The notes beneath the pieces were generated by a model. That model saw only the letters and a program-made list of their open reading frames with translations, was not told the DNA's origin and did not search any database. A program made the translations under genes and the position numbers. This document shows, one piece after another, positions 42,930 to 52,851 of a stretch of 64,000 nucleotides of DNA (position 1 is its first letter; every line of letters starts with the position of its first letter). The DNA comes from Anaeromyxobacter oryzae (GTDB taxonomy: Bacteria; Myxococcota; Myxococcia; Myxococcales; Anaeromyxobacteraceae), in assembly GCF_023169945.1 (NCBI RefSeq), contig NZ_AP025591.1, positions 1,634,501 through 1,698,500 on the forward strand, in the 5' to 3' direction.

Positions 42930-43814
42930 ATGCCCGATCCCGCGGACAGGACCTGCACCGAGTGCGGCGGCACCGGCTACCTCGTGGAGCAGGTGCTCGG
43001 CCAGTCGGCCCGCGCCCGCCGCTGCCCGTGCCAGGCGGCGTGCCCGCGCTGCGGCGAGACCGGGTACACGCTCGTCCAGCAGGGCAGCTCGATGGTCGCC
43101 CAGGTCTGCAGCTGCAAGCACCTCGACGAGCGGATCGGCCTCTTCAACCAGATCGGCGTCCCGGCGGCGATCGCGAAGGCGTCGTTCGAGACCTTCAAGA
43201 GCTACGCCCAGCCCCACGCGAACGCGATCCAGGTCGCCCAGGACTTCGCGCGGAAGTTCCGGCGGGACGCGCCGACCCAGGGCTTCCTCTTCTTCGGCCG
43301 CCCCGGCGCCGGCAAGACCCACCTGCTCGTCGCGACGCTGCGCTACCTCGCGCTCGAGAAGGGCGTCTCCGGGCGCTACGTCGAGTTCATGCTGCTCCTC
43401 TCCGAGATCCGCGCCGGCTTCTCGGCGAACCGGAGCCACATGGACATCCTGAAGCCGCTCCTCGCCGTGCCCGTGCTCGCCATCGACGAGCTCGGGAAGG
43501 AGCGCGGGACCGAGTGGGAGCGGTCGATGCTCGACGAGCTCGTGAGCCGCCGCTACAACTCCGGCCTGTCGACGCTGTTCGCCACGAACTACTTCCCTGA
43601 GGAGCAGGCGCCCCGGCCGCGCGAGGCGCCCGGGCGCGTGGTCCGGACCAGCTCCCCCGAGTTCCAGCGCGACGCGGAGACGATGACGCTCCAGCAGCGC
43701 GTCGGCGATCGCATCTACTCGCGCCTCGTGGAGATGTGCACGTTCGTGAAGCTCGACCCCGGCCACGATCACCGGAAGGACGCGCAGGGGTCCGGGTACT
43801 GGCAGCGATCGTGA
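42930..43814 (+). CDS. DnaC/IstB-like AAA+ ATPase with N-terminal zinc finger
   Basis: A 294-residue ATPase. The N-terminus has DnaJ-type zinc motifs: CTECGGTGYL at 9-18, then CPCQAACPRCGETGYTLV (Cys near 32, 34, 38 and 41) and VCSCKH. Walker A is FFGRPGAGKTHLLVATLRYL with Lys129. Walker B is VLAIDELGKERGTEWERSML, and sensor I ends STLFATNYFP. This is the layout of DnaC-type helicase loaders and IstB. No transposase lies next to it, which argues against IstB. The C-terminal part (QRVGDRIYSRLVEMCTFVKL) matches DnaC-like endings. Probably a helicase-loading or replication-restart protein. Confidence 0.85.
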   Translation: MPDPADRTCTECGGTGYLVEQVLGQSARARRCPCQAACPRCGETGYTLVQQGSSMVAQVCSCKHLDERIGLFNQIGVPAAIAKASFETFKSYAQPHANAIQVAQDFARKFRRDAPTQGFLFFGRPGAGKTHLLVATLRYLALEKGVSGRYVEFMLLLSEIRAGFSANRSHMDILKPLLAVPVLAIDELGKERGTEWERSMLDELVSRRYNSGLSTLFATNYFPEEQAPRPREAPGRVVRTSSPEFQRDAETMTLQQRVGDRIYSRLVEMCTFVKLDPGHDHRKDAQGSGYWQRS

Positions 43815-43842
43815 CGTCGGCTCGGTTCGCCCCGAGCGCAGC

Positions 43843-43953
43843 GCCCCATCTCCGGTCGCCCCGAGAGCCCCATCTCCGGTCGCCCCGAGAGCCCCATCTC
43901 CGGTCGCCCTGAGCGTAGCGGCGAGGCGCAGCCTCGACGCGGAGTCGAAGGGC
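43843..43953. repeat. Three 24-bp tandem repeats followed by dispersed repeat copy B
   Basis: The unit GCCCCATCTCCGGTCGCCCC ending in GAGA occurs at 43843-43866, 43867-43890 and 43891-43914 (last unit with two changes). It runs into a segment, GGTCGCCCTGAGCGTAGCGG to GGAGTCGAAGGGCG, which is the reverse complement of the repeat at 29641-29687. It lies in the 148 bp between the DnaC-like gene and lysC, which converge here. Confidence 0.85.
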
Positions 43954-43962
43954 GAAGCGCGG

Positions 43963-45126
<1,164 letters not shown>

Positions 45127-45219
45127 GTGGACCTCCGGCGGGCCGCAGGATGCCCCCGCCCCCGGCGGCCGACAAGGGCGCTCGCGCCCCGCCTCCATCC
45201 GTGGCAGGGTCGATGTGCG

Positions 45220-45825
45220 ATGCGCTCCCGCGCCGTCCTCGTCGGGATCCTGGTGGCGCTCCTGCCGGCCGCTGCGGCCATCACGTGGTTCGCCCGGCAC
45301 GTGCGGAGCCGCGAGATCGCGAGCGGCGTCCACCGGGGGTCCGAGGTCGCCGCGCTCGATCCCGCCCGCGTCGTCCGTCTCCGCGTCGAGGTGCGCGGCC
45401 GCTCGGTCACCGCCGTCCGCTCGCCCGACGGCTGGCGCGGCGAGGGCACCGTGGTCTCCGGGCCGCAGGTCGACGCGGTGCTCGCGCGCCTCGCGGCGCT
45501 CCGCCGGCGCGGCACGCTGGCGCGGGTGGACGCGCTGCGCGAGGAGCTCGGCGCGTATGGTCTCGTCCGGCCGCGGGCGCGGGTCGAGGCGACGCTCGAC
45601 GACGGACGGGCGCTCGCCTGGGCGGTGGGCGAAGAGACCGGCCGCGACGGGGCGGCCTTCCTGCTGGCGCCCGACGAGACGGTGGTGATCGCGGCGCAGG
45701 AGCCGGTCGCGGCGCTCGAGGCTGCGCTCGCCGCCCTGGCCGGGACGGCGATACCGCCGGCGTCCCGGATGGACGTCCCTGACATCCGCACCCCGGCGCC
45801 GGCGAGCTCCGGAAGTCGTCGTTGA
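45220..45825 (+). CDS. DUF4340-like membrane-anchored protein
   Basis: A 201-residue protein with an N-terminal membrane anchor ([20 protein letters not shown]) and a beta-rich domain: [35 protein letters not shown], and [20 protein letters not shown] with [20 protein letters not shown]. This order resembles DUF4340, a domain of unknown function often linked to gliding/ABC exporter-type membrane systems. No ABC partner is nearby here. It is divergent from lysC and lies 57 bp upstream of rpoZ on the same strand. Confidence 0.7.
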   Translation: MRSRAVLVGILVALLPAAAAITWFARHVRSREIASGVHRGSEVAALDPARVVRLRVEVRGRSVTAVRSPDGWRGEGTVVSGPQVDAVLARLAALRRRGTLARVDALREELGAYGLVRPRARVEATLDDGRALAWAVGEETGRDGAAFLLAPDETVVIAAQEPVAALEAALAALAGTAIPPASRMDVPDIRTPAPASSGSRR

Positions 45826-45882
45826 CCGGCCCGGGCCTTCCGCTTATCTTCCGCCCTTCGCCGAACCGCAGAGAGGAAGACC

Positions 45883-46149
45883 ATGGCTCGCGTCACCGTC
45901 GAAGACTGCCTCCCCCTCGTCGACAACCGCTTCGCGCTCGTGCTGCTCGCGACCAAGCGGACGCGCCAGCTCATGGCCGGCGCCCGCCCCCTGCAGGGCG
46001 CGTCGAAGAACAAGGCACCGGTCGTCGCCCTGCGCGAGATCGCCACGGGCAAGGTCCGCTTCGACCGCTCGGTCCGCGATGCGCTCTCCGGGAAGTTCGA
46101 CAAGGAGAAGTCGACGATCCCGGCGGGGCAGACCCGCACGCTGCGCTAG
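45883..46149 (+). CDS. rpoZ: RNA polymerase omega subunit
   Basis: An 88-residue small subunit that helps assemble the beta' subunit. It has the family pattern [20 protein letters not shown] then [20 protein letters not shown] and [18 protein letters not shown]. Ribosome site AGAGAGGAAG precedes the ATG. A strong intrinsic terminator follows at 46176-46207, so it is the last gene of its unit. spoT or gmk, often linked to rpoZ elsewhere, are not present here. Confidence 0.96.
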   Translation: MARVTVEDCLPLVDNRFALVLLATKRTRQLMAGARPLQGASKNKAPVVALREIATGKVRFDRSVRDALSGKFDKEKSTIPAGQTRTLR

Positions 46150-46175
46150 GCGCTCGATTCGCCGAGCAGCACCCG

Positions 46176-46207
46176 AAGGCGCGCCTCCACGGCGCGCTTT
46201 TCGTTTT
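46176..46207 (+). terminator. Rho-independent terminator downstream of rpoZ
   Basis: The stem GCGCGCC (46179-46185) pairs with GGCGCGC (46191-46197) around a 5-nt loop and is followed by TTTTCGTTTT. Flanking A and T residues extend the stem. It lies 27 bp after the rpoZ stop. Confidence 0.85.
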
Positions 46208-46212
46208 GGCTG

Positions 46213-46899
46213 CTACTGCTGCGTCCGGTTCCCGAGATACCCGAGCTTCTCCCCTCCCCCGAGCCGGTACAGCCGGCGCAGCTCCCGGAGCAGCCCGTCC
46301 ACGTCGGCGTCGCCGACGAACCGGCCCTCGAGCCAGCGCGCGTAGCCGCCGCCGAGCCGGTTCGCCTCGCGGTAGCGCGCGAGCTCGTCGGCGCCGAGGT
46401 GGGCGTGGTAGCGGACGCGCCCGAAGAGCCGCCGCCGGAGCGCCGGGCTCATCCGCCGGAGGCCGCGGCGCCAGAGGTGGAGCACGAGGAGCGCGAACTT
46501 GTCGATCTCGGCCTGGACCTCGAGCTCGAGGAGCGACACCGGCCGGCCCGCGGCGGCACGCGTCGAGAGGTAGACGAAGTGGGAGACGCCCTCCGCGGCG
46601 CACGCGAGCTCGCGGAGCGCGCCGCGGGCGACGAGGCGCGGGCGGCGGTCGTGGGGATCGAGGTCGGCGGCCACCGCCATCACCTGATCGTCGAGGTACA
46701 GCCCGAGCGCGACGCCGTCGTCCTCCTGGAGGACGAGGAGCTCCTCCGGCGCGCGCGGCGGGCAGCCGGCGGCGCGCGCCGTCTCGAGGCCGACCAGGAA
46801 CTCGTGAACGCGCGGGGCCTCGACGCCGTAGATCGTCTCGAGCTCGTCCTGGAGGAAGCCGAGGGTCTCCGCCGCGTCGTCGTCCCGGACGCGGGCCAT
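46213..46899 (-). CDS. Unknown protein, overlaps upstream unknown gene
   Basis: A 228-residue soluble protein with no recognised family. The N-terminus is helical (AETLGFLQDELETIYGVEAP). A beta-containing centre includes VLQEDDGVALGLYLDDQVMA and HFVYLSTRAAAGRPVSLLEL, and a C-terminal helical part is rich in Arg and Tyr (RVRYHAHLGADELARYREAN). Its ATG overlaps the stop of the gene upstream (ATGA), so the two are coupled. The chosen start removes a very long antisense read-through of groEL. Conserved-looking, but function unknown. Confidence 0.75.
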   Translation of the reverse strand: MARVRDDDAAETLGFLQDELETIYGVEAPRVHEFLVGLETARAAGCPPRAPEELLVLQEDDGVALGLYLDDQVMAVAADLDPHDRRPRLVARGALRELACAAEGVSHFVYLSTRAAAGRPVSLLELEVQAEIDKFALLVLHLWRRGLRRMSPALRRRLFGRVRYHAHLGADELARYREANRLGGGYARWLEGRFVGDADVDGLLRELRRLYRLGGGEKLGYLGNRTQQ

Positions 46900-47513
46900 C
46901 AGTGCTTCACGTTCCGCGGGCTCGGCGCAGCGGGCCCGGCGAAGAGCGCGACGCCGCGCGCGCGGAGGAGCTCGGCGACGCGCTCCGAGCGCGTCGCGAG
47001 GAAGCGCTCGTAGAGGCGGACGAGGCCGCGGTTCGAGCGCAGGTCGGACAGCTCGGCGATCTCGGCGAAGAGGTCCACGAAGTCGCCGAAGCGATCCGCG
47101 AGCTCGCCGAACGGCTCGACGGCCGGCCCGCGCTCGCTGTCCGCGAGCGTGCCGTACGCGCGTTCGCCCATGGCGATGTAGTAGTCGACGTCGACGAGCG
47201 AGCGCGCGAGGGAGTCGCCGAAGAACCCCGAGACGAACAGGGCGGTGTCGCCGAGCCGGCGCAGCTCCCGGACGCGCGCGCGGCGATCGGCCTGGAGCGC
47301 CCGGAGGAGGATGAGGGCGAGCGGCTCGGCGCGGACGGTGCCGTCCGCGTCCTCGACGAAGAGCCGCTCCTTCTCGAGGAAGCTCGCGAGGAGGTTCACG
47401 AGGTAGAACTCGGTGACCTCCTGGATCTTGAGGCGGCGGTGGGAGAGGGCGTCGGTCACCATCTCCCGGAACCACTCCTGCGCGCTCTTGCCTACGAGGA
47501 TGTCGCGAGTCAC
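46899..47513 (-). CDS. Unknown helical protein divergent from groES
   Basis: A 204-residue protein starting at GTG 47513 (VTRDILVGKSAQEWFREMVT), with GGAGGG about 10 bp upstream. It is almost all alpha-helix: IQEVTEFYLVNLLASFLEKE, ALILLRALQADRRARVRELR, and GDTALFVSGFFGDSLARSLV with DVDYYIAMGERAYGTLADSE. There is no membrane segment. It is encoded with the following unknown gene (4-bp overlap). Its start is about 400 bp from groES on the other strand. Confidence 0.75.
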   Translation of the reverse strand: MTRDILVGKSAQEWFREMVTDALSHRRLKIQEVTEFYLVNLLASFLEKERLFVEDADGTVRAEPLALILLRALQADRRARVRELRRLGDTALFVSGFFGDSLARSLVDVDYYIAMGERAYGTLADSERGPAVEPFGELADRFGDFVDLFAEIAELSDLRSNRGLVRLYERFLATRSERVAELLRARGVALFAGPAAPSPRNVKH

Positions 47514-47771
47514 TTTCGCGTGGCCCTCCTTCCAGGCACTCGGGGGCGCCCGCCCCCCTCCTCCCAGCGGGGGCACCCCACCTGAAAACGGTAACGCCCG
47601 CGTCTCTGGAGCGGCAACCCCCCGTAGCAAATGGCGTTTTCGTCTGCTGACGCCGCTTCGGCAGTCGCCCCTGCGGACCGCCAGCCGTCCGCGAGCACTC
47701 GATGGGGTCGACTGCCAGCGCACCCGAAAAAGTCTTCGCGGGACGGGAAGATAACGGCGACGCCCTATCGC

Positions 47772-47799
47772 TTGACAGGAGGGGGTCGGTGGTTAGGAT
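47772..47799 (+). promoter_or_regulatory. Sigma70-type promoter of groES-groEL
   Basis: A perfect -35 TTGACA (47772-47777), a 16-bp spacer and a -10 TAGGAT (47794-47799) predict transcription start near 47806. This lies about 105 bp before groES and just ahead of the CIRCE-like repeat. The 16-bp spacer is one short of the optimum. Confidence 0.8.
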
Positions 47800-47809
47800 A
47801 CGCCCGCCT

Positions 47810-47836
47810 TTGGCAGTCTCGCCTCGCGAGTGCCAG
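47810..47836 (+). promoter_or_regulatory. CIRCE-like inverted repeat (probable HrcA operator)
   Basis: TTGGCAGTC, nine bases, then GAGTGCCAG: the 9-9-9 layout of CIRCE (TTAGCACTC-N9-GAGTGCTAA). Seven of nine arm positions pair. The left arm matches the consensus at seven of nine positions and the right arm at seven of nine. Its place directly after the predicted start of groES transcription is where HrcA would block it. hrcA itself is not in the window. Confidence 0.72.
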
Positions 47837-47910
47837 GGCCATTGTTCAGACCTTGGACCGCCGCCCGCCGCCAGGCGAGCGCGCGGCCGTGACAGCAAGG
47901 AGGCACACCC

Positions 47911-48207
47911 ATGGCGACGAAGATCCGTCCCCTGCAGGACCGCATCATCGTGAAGCGGGTTCAGGAGGAGGAGAAGACGAAGGGCGGCATCATCATCCCC
48001 GACACGGCGAAGGAGAAGCCGATCGAGGGCAAGGTGATCGCGGTCGGCAACGGCAAGGTCCTGGAGGACGGCAAGGTCCGTCCGCTCGACGTGAAGGCCG
48101 GCGACCGGATCCTCTTCTCCAAGTACGCGGGGACCGAGGTCAAGATCGACGGCGAGGAGCACCTGATCATGCGCGAGGAGGACATCCTCGGCGTGATCGA
48201 GGGCTAG
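47911..48207 (+). CDS. groES: Co-chaperonin GroES
   Basis: A 98-residue 10-kDa chaperonin. It starts [20 protein letters not shown] and contains the mobile loop [20 protein letters not shown] and the roof-forming C-terminal [20 protein letters not shown]. It forms the seven-subunit lid of GroEL. AAGGAG precedes the ATG by about 9 bp. It is followed by groEL after 42 bp and is transcribed from the sigma70 promoter with the CIRCE-like operator. Confidence 0.98.
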   Translation: MATKIRPLQDRIIVKRVQEEEKTKGGIIIPDTAKEKPIEGKVIAVGNGKVLEDGKVRPLDVKAGDRILFSKYAGTEVKIDGEEHLIMREEDILGVIEG

Positions 48208-49893
<1,686 letters not shown>

Positions 49894-49930
49894 TCGCCGC
49901 CTCGCGCTCCTGACCGAACGCGAAGTGCTC

Positions 49931-49970
49931 GAGAGGCCGCCGGGAGCGATCCCGGCGGCCTCTCCTCGTT
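49931..49970 (+). terminator. Rho-independent terminator downstream of groEL
   Basis: A perfect 15-bp stem, GAGAGGCCGCCGGGA (49931-49945) with TCCCGGCGGCCTCTC (49950-49964) and loop GCGA, is followed by CTCGTTTCC. The T-tract is short, but the stem is very stable. Confidence 0.85.
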
Positions 49971-50114
49971 TCCGGCCACCGGCGCGCCCGCTCGGCCGCA
50001 CGGCCGATGCATCCTGGCGCACCCGCCCCGGGGAACCCCGCGAAACGACCCCCGTCTTCGACGCCTCCGGCGCGCCGCGCGGCGCGCACGATGGCGGCCA
50101 GGGGGTTTCACATC

Positions 50115-50351
50115 ATGAAGCGAAAGATCCGTAAGGCGATGGCCGTCGTCGAGCGACCGGGCGACATCGGCATGGACCTGCCAGCGGGCATCACTGCACG
50201 CGAGCTCACTCCCACCGATTACCACCCGGTCGACATGGAGCCGGAGGAGGAGAAGCTCCTGAAGGAAGCGCACAAGCACGCGGCCCACAAGCCGGTCCGC
50301 CGCGTCCGGAAGGCCGCGCACCGGAAGGCGGCCGCGCGGGCGGCGCGGTAG
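50115..50351 (+). CDS. Small basic protein of unknown function
   Basis: A 78-residue protein (MKRKIRKAMAVVERPGDIGM onward). The ATG at 50115 is preferred over an upstream in-frame ATG at 50007 because AGGGGG precedes it and the extra leader looks like non-coding Pro/Arg sequence. It has a short acidic centre (DMEPEEEKLLKEAHK) and a strongly basic C-terminus (KPVRRVRKAAHRKAAARAAR), reminiscent of histone-H1-like or small nucleic-acid-binding proteins. No family was recognised. Confidence 0.6.
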   Translation: MKRKIRKAMAVVERPGDIGMDLPAGITARELTPTDYHPVDMEPEEEKLLKEAHKHAAHKPVRRVRKAAHRKAAARAAR

Positions 50352-50527
50352 CGCCACCCCGGAGGAAGCGAGCGCGTCGTGAGCGCCGTCGTGGGCGGCC
50401 GCCGCGGCGGCTCACGGCGTTGCGTGCCGGCGGCTCGCCTGCCGCAGACTCGCGAGCGACGCAACCACGAAGCCAGGGGACGGCGCCGGCGTTCGTCGGC
50501 GCCGCCCGCTTCCGGTAGCATCGCGCG

Positions 50528-51550
50528 ATGCTCCGCGCCCTCGCCCGCCGCACCGCCCTCCCCGCCCTGGCGCTCGCGCTCGCCGTCGCCGGCTGCGCCT
50601 CCGGCCCACGGGTGCTCGTGCGACGCCGGCCGGCGGGGCCCGTCGCGGTCCGGGCGGTCGCGGTGTACCCGTACGCCTTCCGCTGGCCCGAGCCGGCGTG
50701 GAAGAGCCACGCGAAGGCGCTCGACGCCGCGATGCGGCTCTCCGCGCAGGACCGGCTCCTCGTCTTCGGCCCGGACGACTTCCGCGTCTGGCGCCCGGAG
50801 GCGGACGACCCGCGGGTCGGGACCGATCTCGTGGGCGTGCTCGCCGACCGGCGGCTCCCGGCCACCGGGTTCGTGGTGTTCCGGGGCTGGGCCGAGCGGC
50901 GCATCGTGCGCACCGCCGGGGAGCTCGATGGCAAGGGCGTGGTCTCGTCCGCGGAGCAGGTCACCTACGTCGCGCACCTCGAGGTGCTCGACGGCGGCGG
51001 CCGCGGCGTGCTCGTCGAGGTGGAGGGCGAGGCCACCCGCGATGCCGCGACGGTCGACGCGTTCGACGACGCGCCCGAGCTGACGCGGCTCCACCGCGCG
51101 CTCGTCGACGAGGCGTGGCGCGTACTCGCGGCGCGGCTCCCGGGGGATGCCCCGCCGCTCCCGCCGGTGCCGGCGCGGGTGATCGTGGTGCCGGGCGCCA
51201 CGCTCGCGTGGACGGAGCCGGGGCGGCCCTCGCTCGCGGAGCAGCTCGCGGCCGCCGACCCGGTGGAGGCGGACGTCGCGCGGCTCGCGGTGTTCCGCTA
51301 CTTCGACCCGGACGTCGACGGCCGAGCGCTCGCGCGGCGGATGCGGCTGCCGGGAGGGCTCCTCGTCGTCGACGGCGGCGCATGGGCGCCGCCGCTCCGG
51401 GAGGGCGACGTCATCGTCGCGGTCGACGGACGCGCCGCGGCCGGGCCGCACGTCCTGCAGCGCGCGGTCGCGCTCGCGCGCGGCGGCCCGGTCGAGCTCA
51501 CCGTGGCGCGCGGCGCCGTCCGGGTGCCGGTGACGGTGATGCCCCGCTGA
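50528..51550 (+). CDS. Lipoprotein with C-terminal PDZ-like domain
   Basis: A 340-residue lipoprotein: the signal ALPALALALAVAGC ends in a lipobox. The mature part has a beta-rich domain (VAVRAVAVYPYAFRWPEPAW, RLLVFGPDDFRVWRPEADDP, TGFVVFRGWAERRIVRTAGE) and ends in a PDZ-like region with GGAWAPPLREGDVIVAVDGR and HVLQRAVALARGGPVELTVA. There is no protease triad, so it is more likely a binding or assembly protein. It stands alone on the plus strand. Confidence 0.78.
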   Translation: MLRALARRTALPALALALAVAGCASGPRVLVRRRPAGPVAVRAVAVYPYAFRWPEPAWKSHAKALDAAMRLSAQDRLLVFGPDDFRVWRPEADDPRVGTDLVGVLADRRLPATGFVVFRGWAERRIVRTAGELDGKGVVSSAEQVTYVAHLEVLDGGGRGVLVEVEGEATRDAATVDAFDDAPELTRLHRALVDEAWRVLAARLPGDAPPLPPVPARVIVVPGATLAWTEPGRPSLAEQLAAADPVEADVARLAVFRYFDPDVDGRALARRMRLPGGLLVVDGGAWAPPLREGDVIVAVDGRAAAGPHVLQRAVALARGGPVELTVARGAVRVPVTVMPR

Positions 51551-51661
51551 CGAACGTCGCGGCGTGCCTCACGGCGTCATCCGCTCGCCCTGGGCCCGTC
51601 GAAGGGCGGCTCGCCTCGCCCGTTCGCGGTTCGACAGGCTCCCCACGAACGGTTCTCGCGA

Positions 51662-52081
51662 TCAGACGAGCACGAACAGCGCGCGGGCGGCGGCGCCCAG
51701 CGCCTCGACGACCCGCGCGGTGAAGAAGAGCACGGGCAGCGCGATCGCGAGCCCCGCGGCGAGCGCCCACGCGCGCGGGTGGCGCACGTCGAGCTGCGTC
51801 GCGACGAACACCGAGACGCCGAAGAGCAGGAGCGTCAGCGTCCCGCCGACGAGCAGCGCCGCAGGCCCGGACAGCCCGAGGAGTCGCAGCGCGCCGGAGA
51901 TCGCGACGAGCCCCGCGACGTTCAGGAGATCCCGTCCGGATCCGGCCCACCAGTCGCGGTGCTCCGCACGGCGCAGCCGGAGCCCCACCTCCTGCAGGAG
52001 CAGGAAGGCGATGACCGCGGCAAGGTACGCGGCCGCGGCGATGGCGCGGCCGGAGCCCGCGGTCGGGATCGAGGTCCACAC
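51662..52081 (-). CDS. Small integral membrane protein
   Basis: A 139-residue protein from a GTG start at 52081 (VWTSIPTAGSGRAIAAAAYL). Four hydrophobic segments are visible: AIAAAAYLAAVIAFLLLQEV, LLNVAGLVAISGALRLLGL, LLVGGTLTLLLFGVSVFVAT and WALAAGLAIALPVLFF. Two short loops carry Arg/His-rich turns (LRLRRAEHRDWW and LDVRHPRAW). No family was recognised. An upstream ATG frame exists, but its translation is Arg/Pro-rich and unlike protein. Confidence 0.7.
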   Translation of the reverse strand: MWTSIPTAGSGRAIAAAAYLAAVIAFLLLQEVGLRLRRAEHRDWWAGSGRDLLNVAGLVAISGALRLLGLSGPAALLVGGTLTLLLFGVSVFVATQLDVRHPRAWALAAGLAIALPVLFFTARVVEALGAAARALFVLV

Positions 52082-52211
52082 GGATCGAGTGTAGCGCGGC
52101 CGCGCCCCGCCGCCGTGCGGCGGGGCCCGTCCGGCGTCCGCGCCCGGGACCCGGCGGGGAGCGCGCGACCGCGACGCGACCGGCGCCGTGCCGCGGCGCG
52201 CGTTCCGGGCC

Positions 52212-52463
52212 TCAGGGCTTCCTGCTGCTCCGCCGTCGGGCAACGAGCAGGCTCCCCCCAGCGAGCAGCGCGCCGGCCGAGCCGGCCGCGCTCGGATCGA
52301 ACTCCGGGACGCCGTGCCCGTAGCCATTCCCATGGTGGTGGCCGCGACCGTGGCCACGCCCGTGATCGTTCCCCTCGTCGCCGGCGAAGCCCATCGCCGG
52401 CGAGAGCAGGACCACCAGCAGCAGAGCCTTCGCCAGGCTCCGCACGACCGCCTTCAGCTTCAT
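52212..52463 (-). CDS. Small exported protein with PEP-CTERM-like sorting signal
   Basis: An 83-residue protein: signal peptide (LLLVVLLSPAMGFA), a His/Gly-rich middle (HGRGHGRGHHHGNGYGHG), then VPEFDPSAAGSAGALLAGGS, LLVARRR and a basic tail. The order VPEF, hydrophobic stretch, Arg cluster is the plan of PEP-CTERM/exosortase signals, although the motif is not a plain VPEP. The His-rich segment could bind metal. GGGGGAGGG precedes the ATG. The MYXO-CTERM protein elsewhere in the window has a different C-terminal signal, so two sorting systems may coexist. Confidence 0.72.
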   Translation of the reverse strand: MKLKAVVRSLAKALLLVVLLSPAMGFAGDEGNDHGRGHGRGHHHGNGYGHGVPEFDPSAAGSAGALLAGGSLLVARRRSSRKP

Positions 52464-52851
52464 GACGGGTCCCTCCCCCTGGACCGGGGAACCGTCCCAC
52501 GCTGGCAGCGGATCGATCGAGCGCCCGCGTGGAGGTGAGGCGGACGCCCCGTCGTCGCGGGACGCGCGAAAGGCCGACCCCGGCTGCGGGGCGCTCCGTC
52601 ACCCTGCGTGAACGGACTTCCGCGCAAGCGGCCGTGCGCCCCGGCGAAGCACCGCATCGTCGGCGCGCGGCCCCGCCGCGACACGGGCGGGCGTCGGGCA
52701 GGCGACCGCACCCGTTCCGGCGGCAGGCGACACCCAACTGGAACACAGGGGGCGCGGCGCCCCGGCCCCCGCCGCGGCGCCGCGCCCACCTGTCCCGTCC
52801 GGACGCGGCCTCGCCCGACCCGCGCCCGACCCCACTCGCCTCGCAGACTGG
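52464..52851. other. Gene-free interval with a strong inverted repeat
   Basis: About 390 bp without a convincing gene; short frames here have Arg/Pro-rich, unlikely translations. A 12-bp perfect inverted repeat, GGGCGCGGCGCC at 52750-52761 and GGCGCCGCGCCC at 52776-52787 with a 14-nt loop, lies downstream of the tsx-like gene on the minus strand. It could terminate transcription, though no T-tract follows. Confidence 0.6.

Noticed and set aside
42930..43814. IstB of an IS21-type element
   Set aside because: No IstA transposase or terminal repeats flank it, and the zinc-finger N-terminus fits DnaC-like proteins better.
43843..43914. CRISPR-like short repeats
   Set aside because: Three directly abutting 24-bp units without spacers, part of a dispersed intergenic repeat.
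52464..52600. Cyclic-di-GMP riboswitch upstream of the small PEP-CTERM-like gene
   Set aside because: The conserved GEMM core and tetraloop-receptor sequences are not present on the minus strand here.
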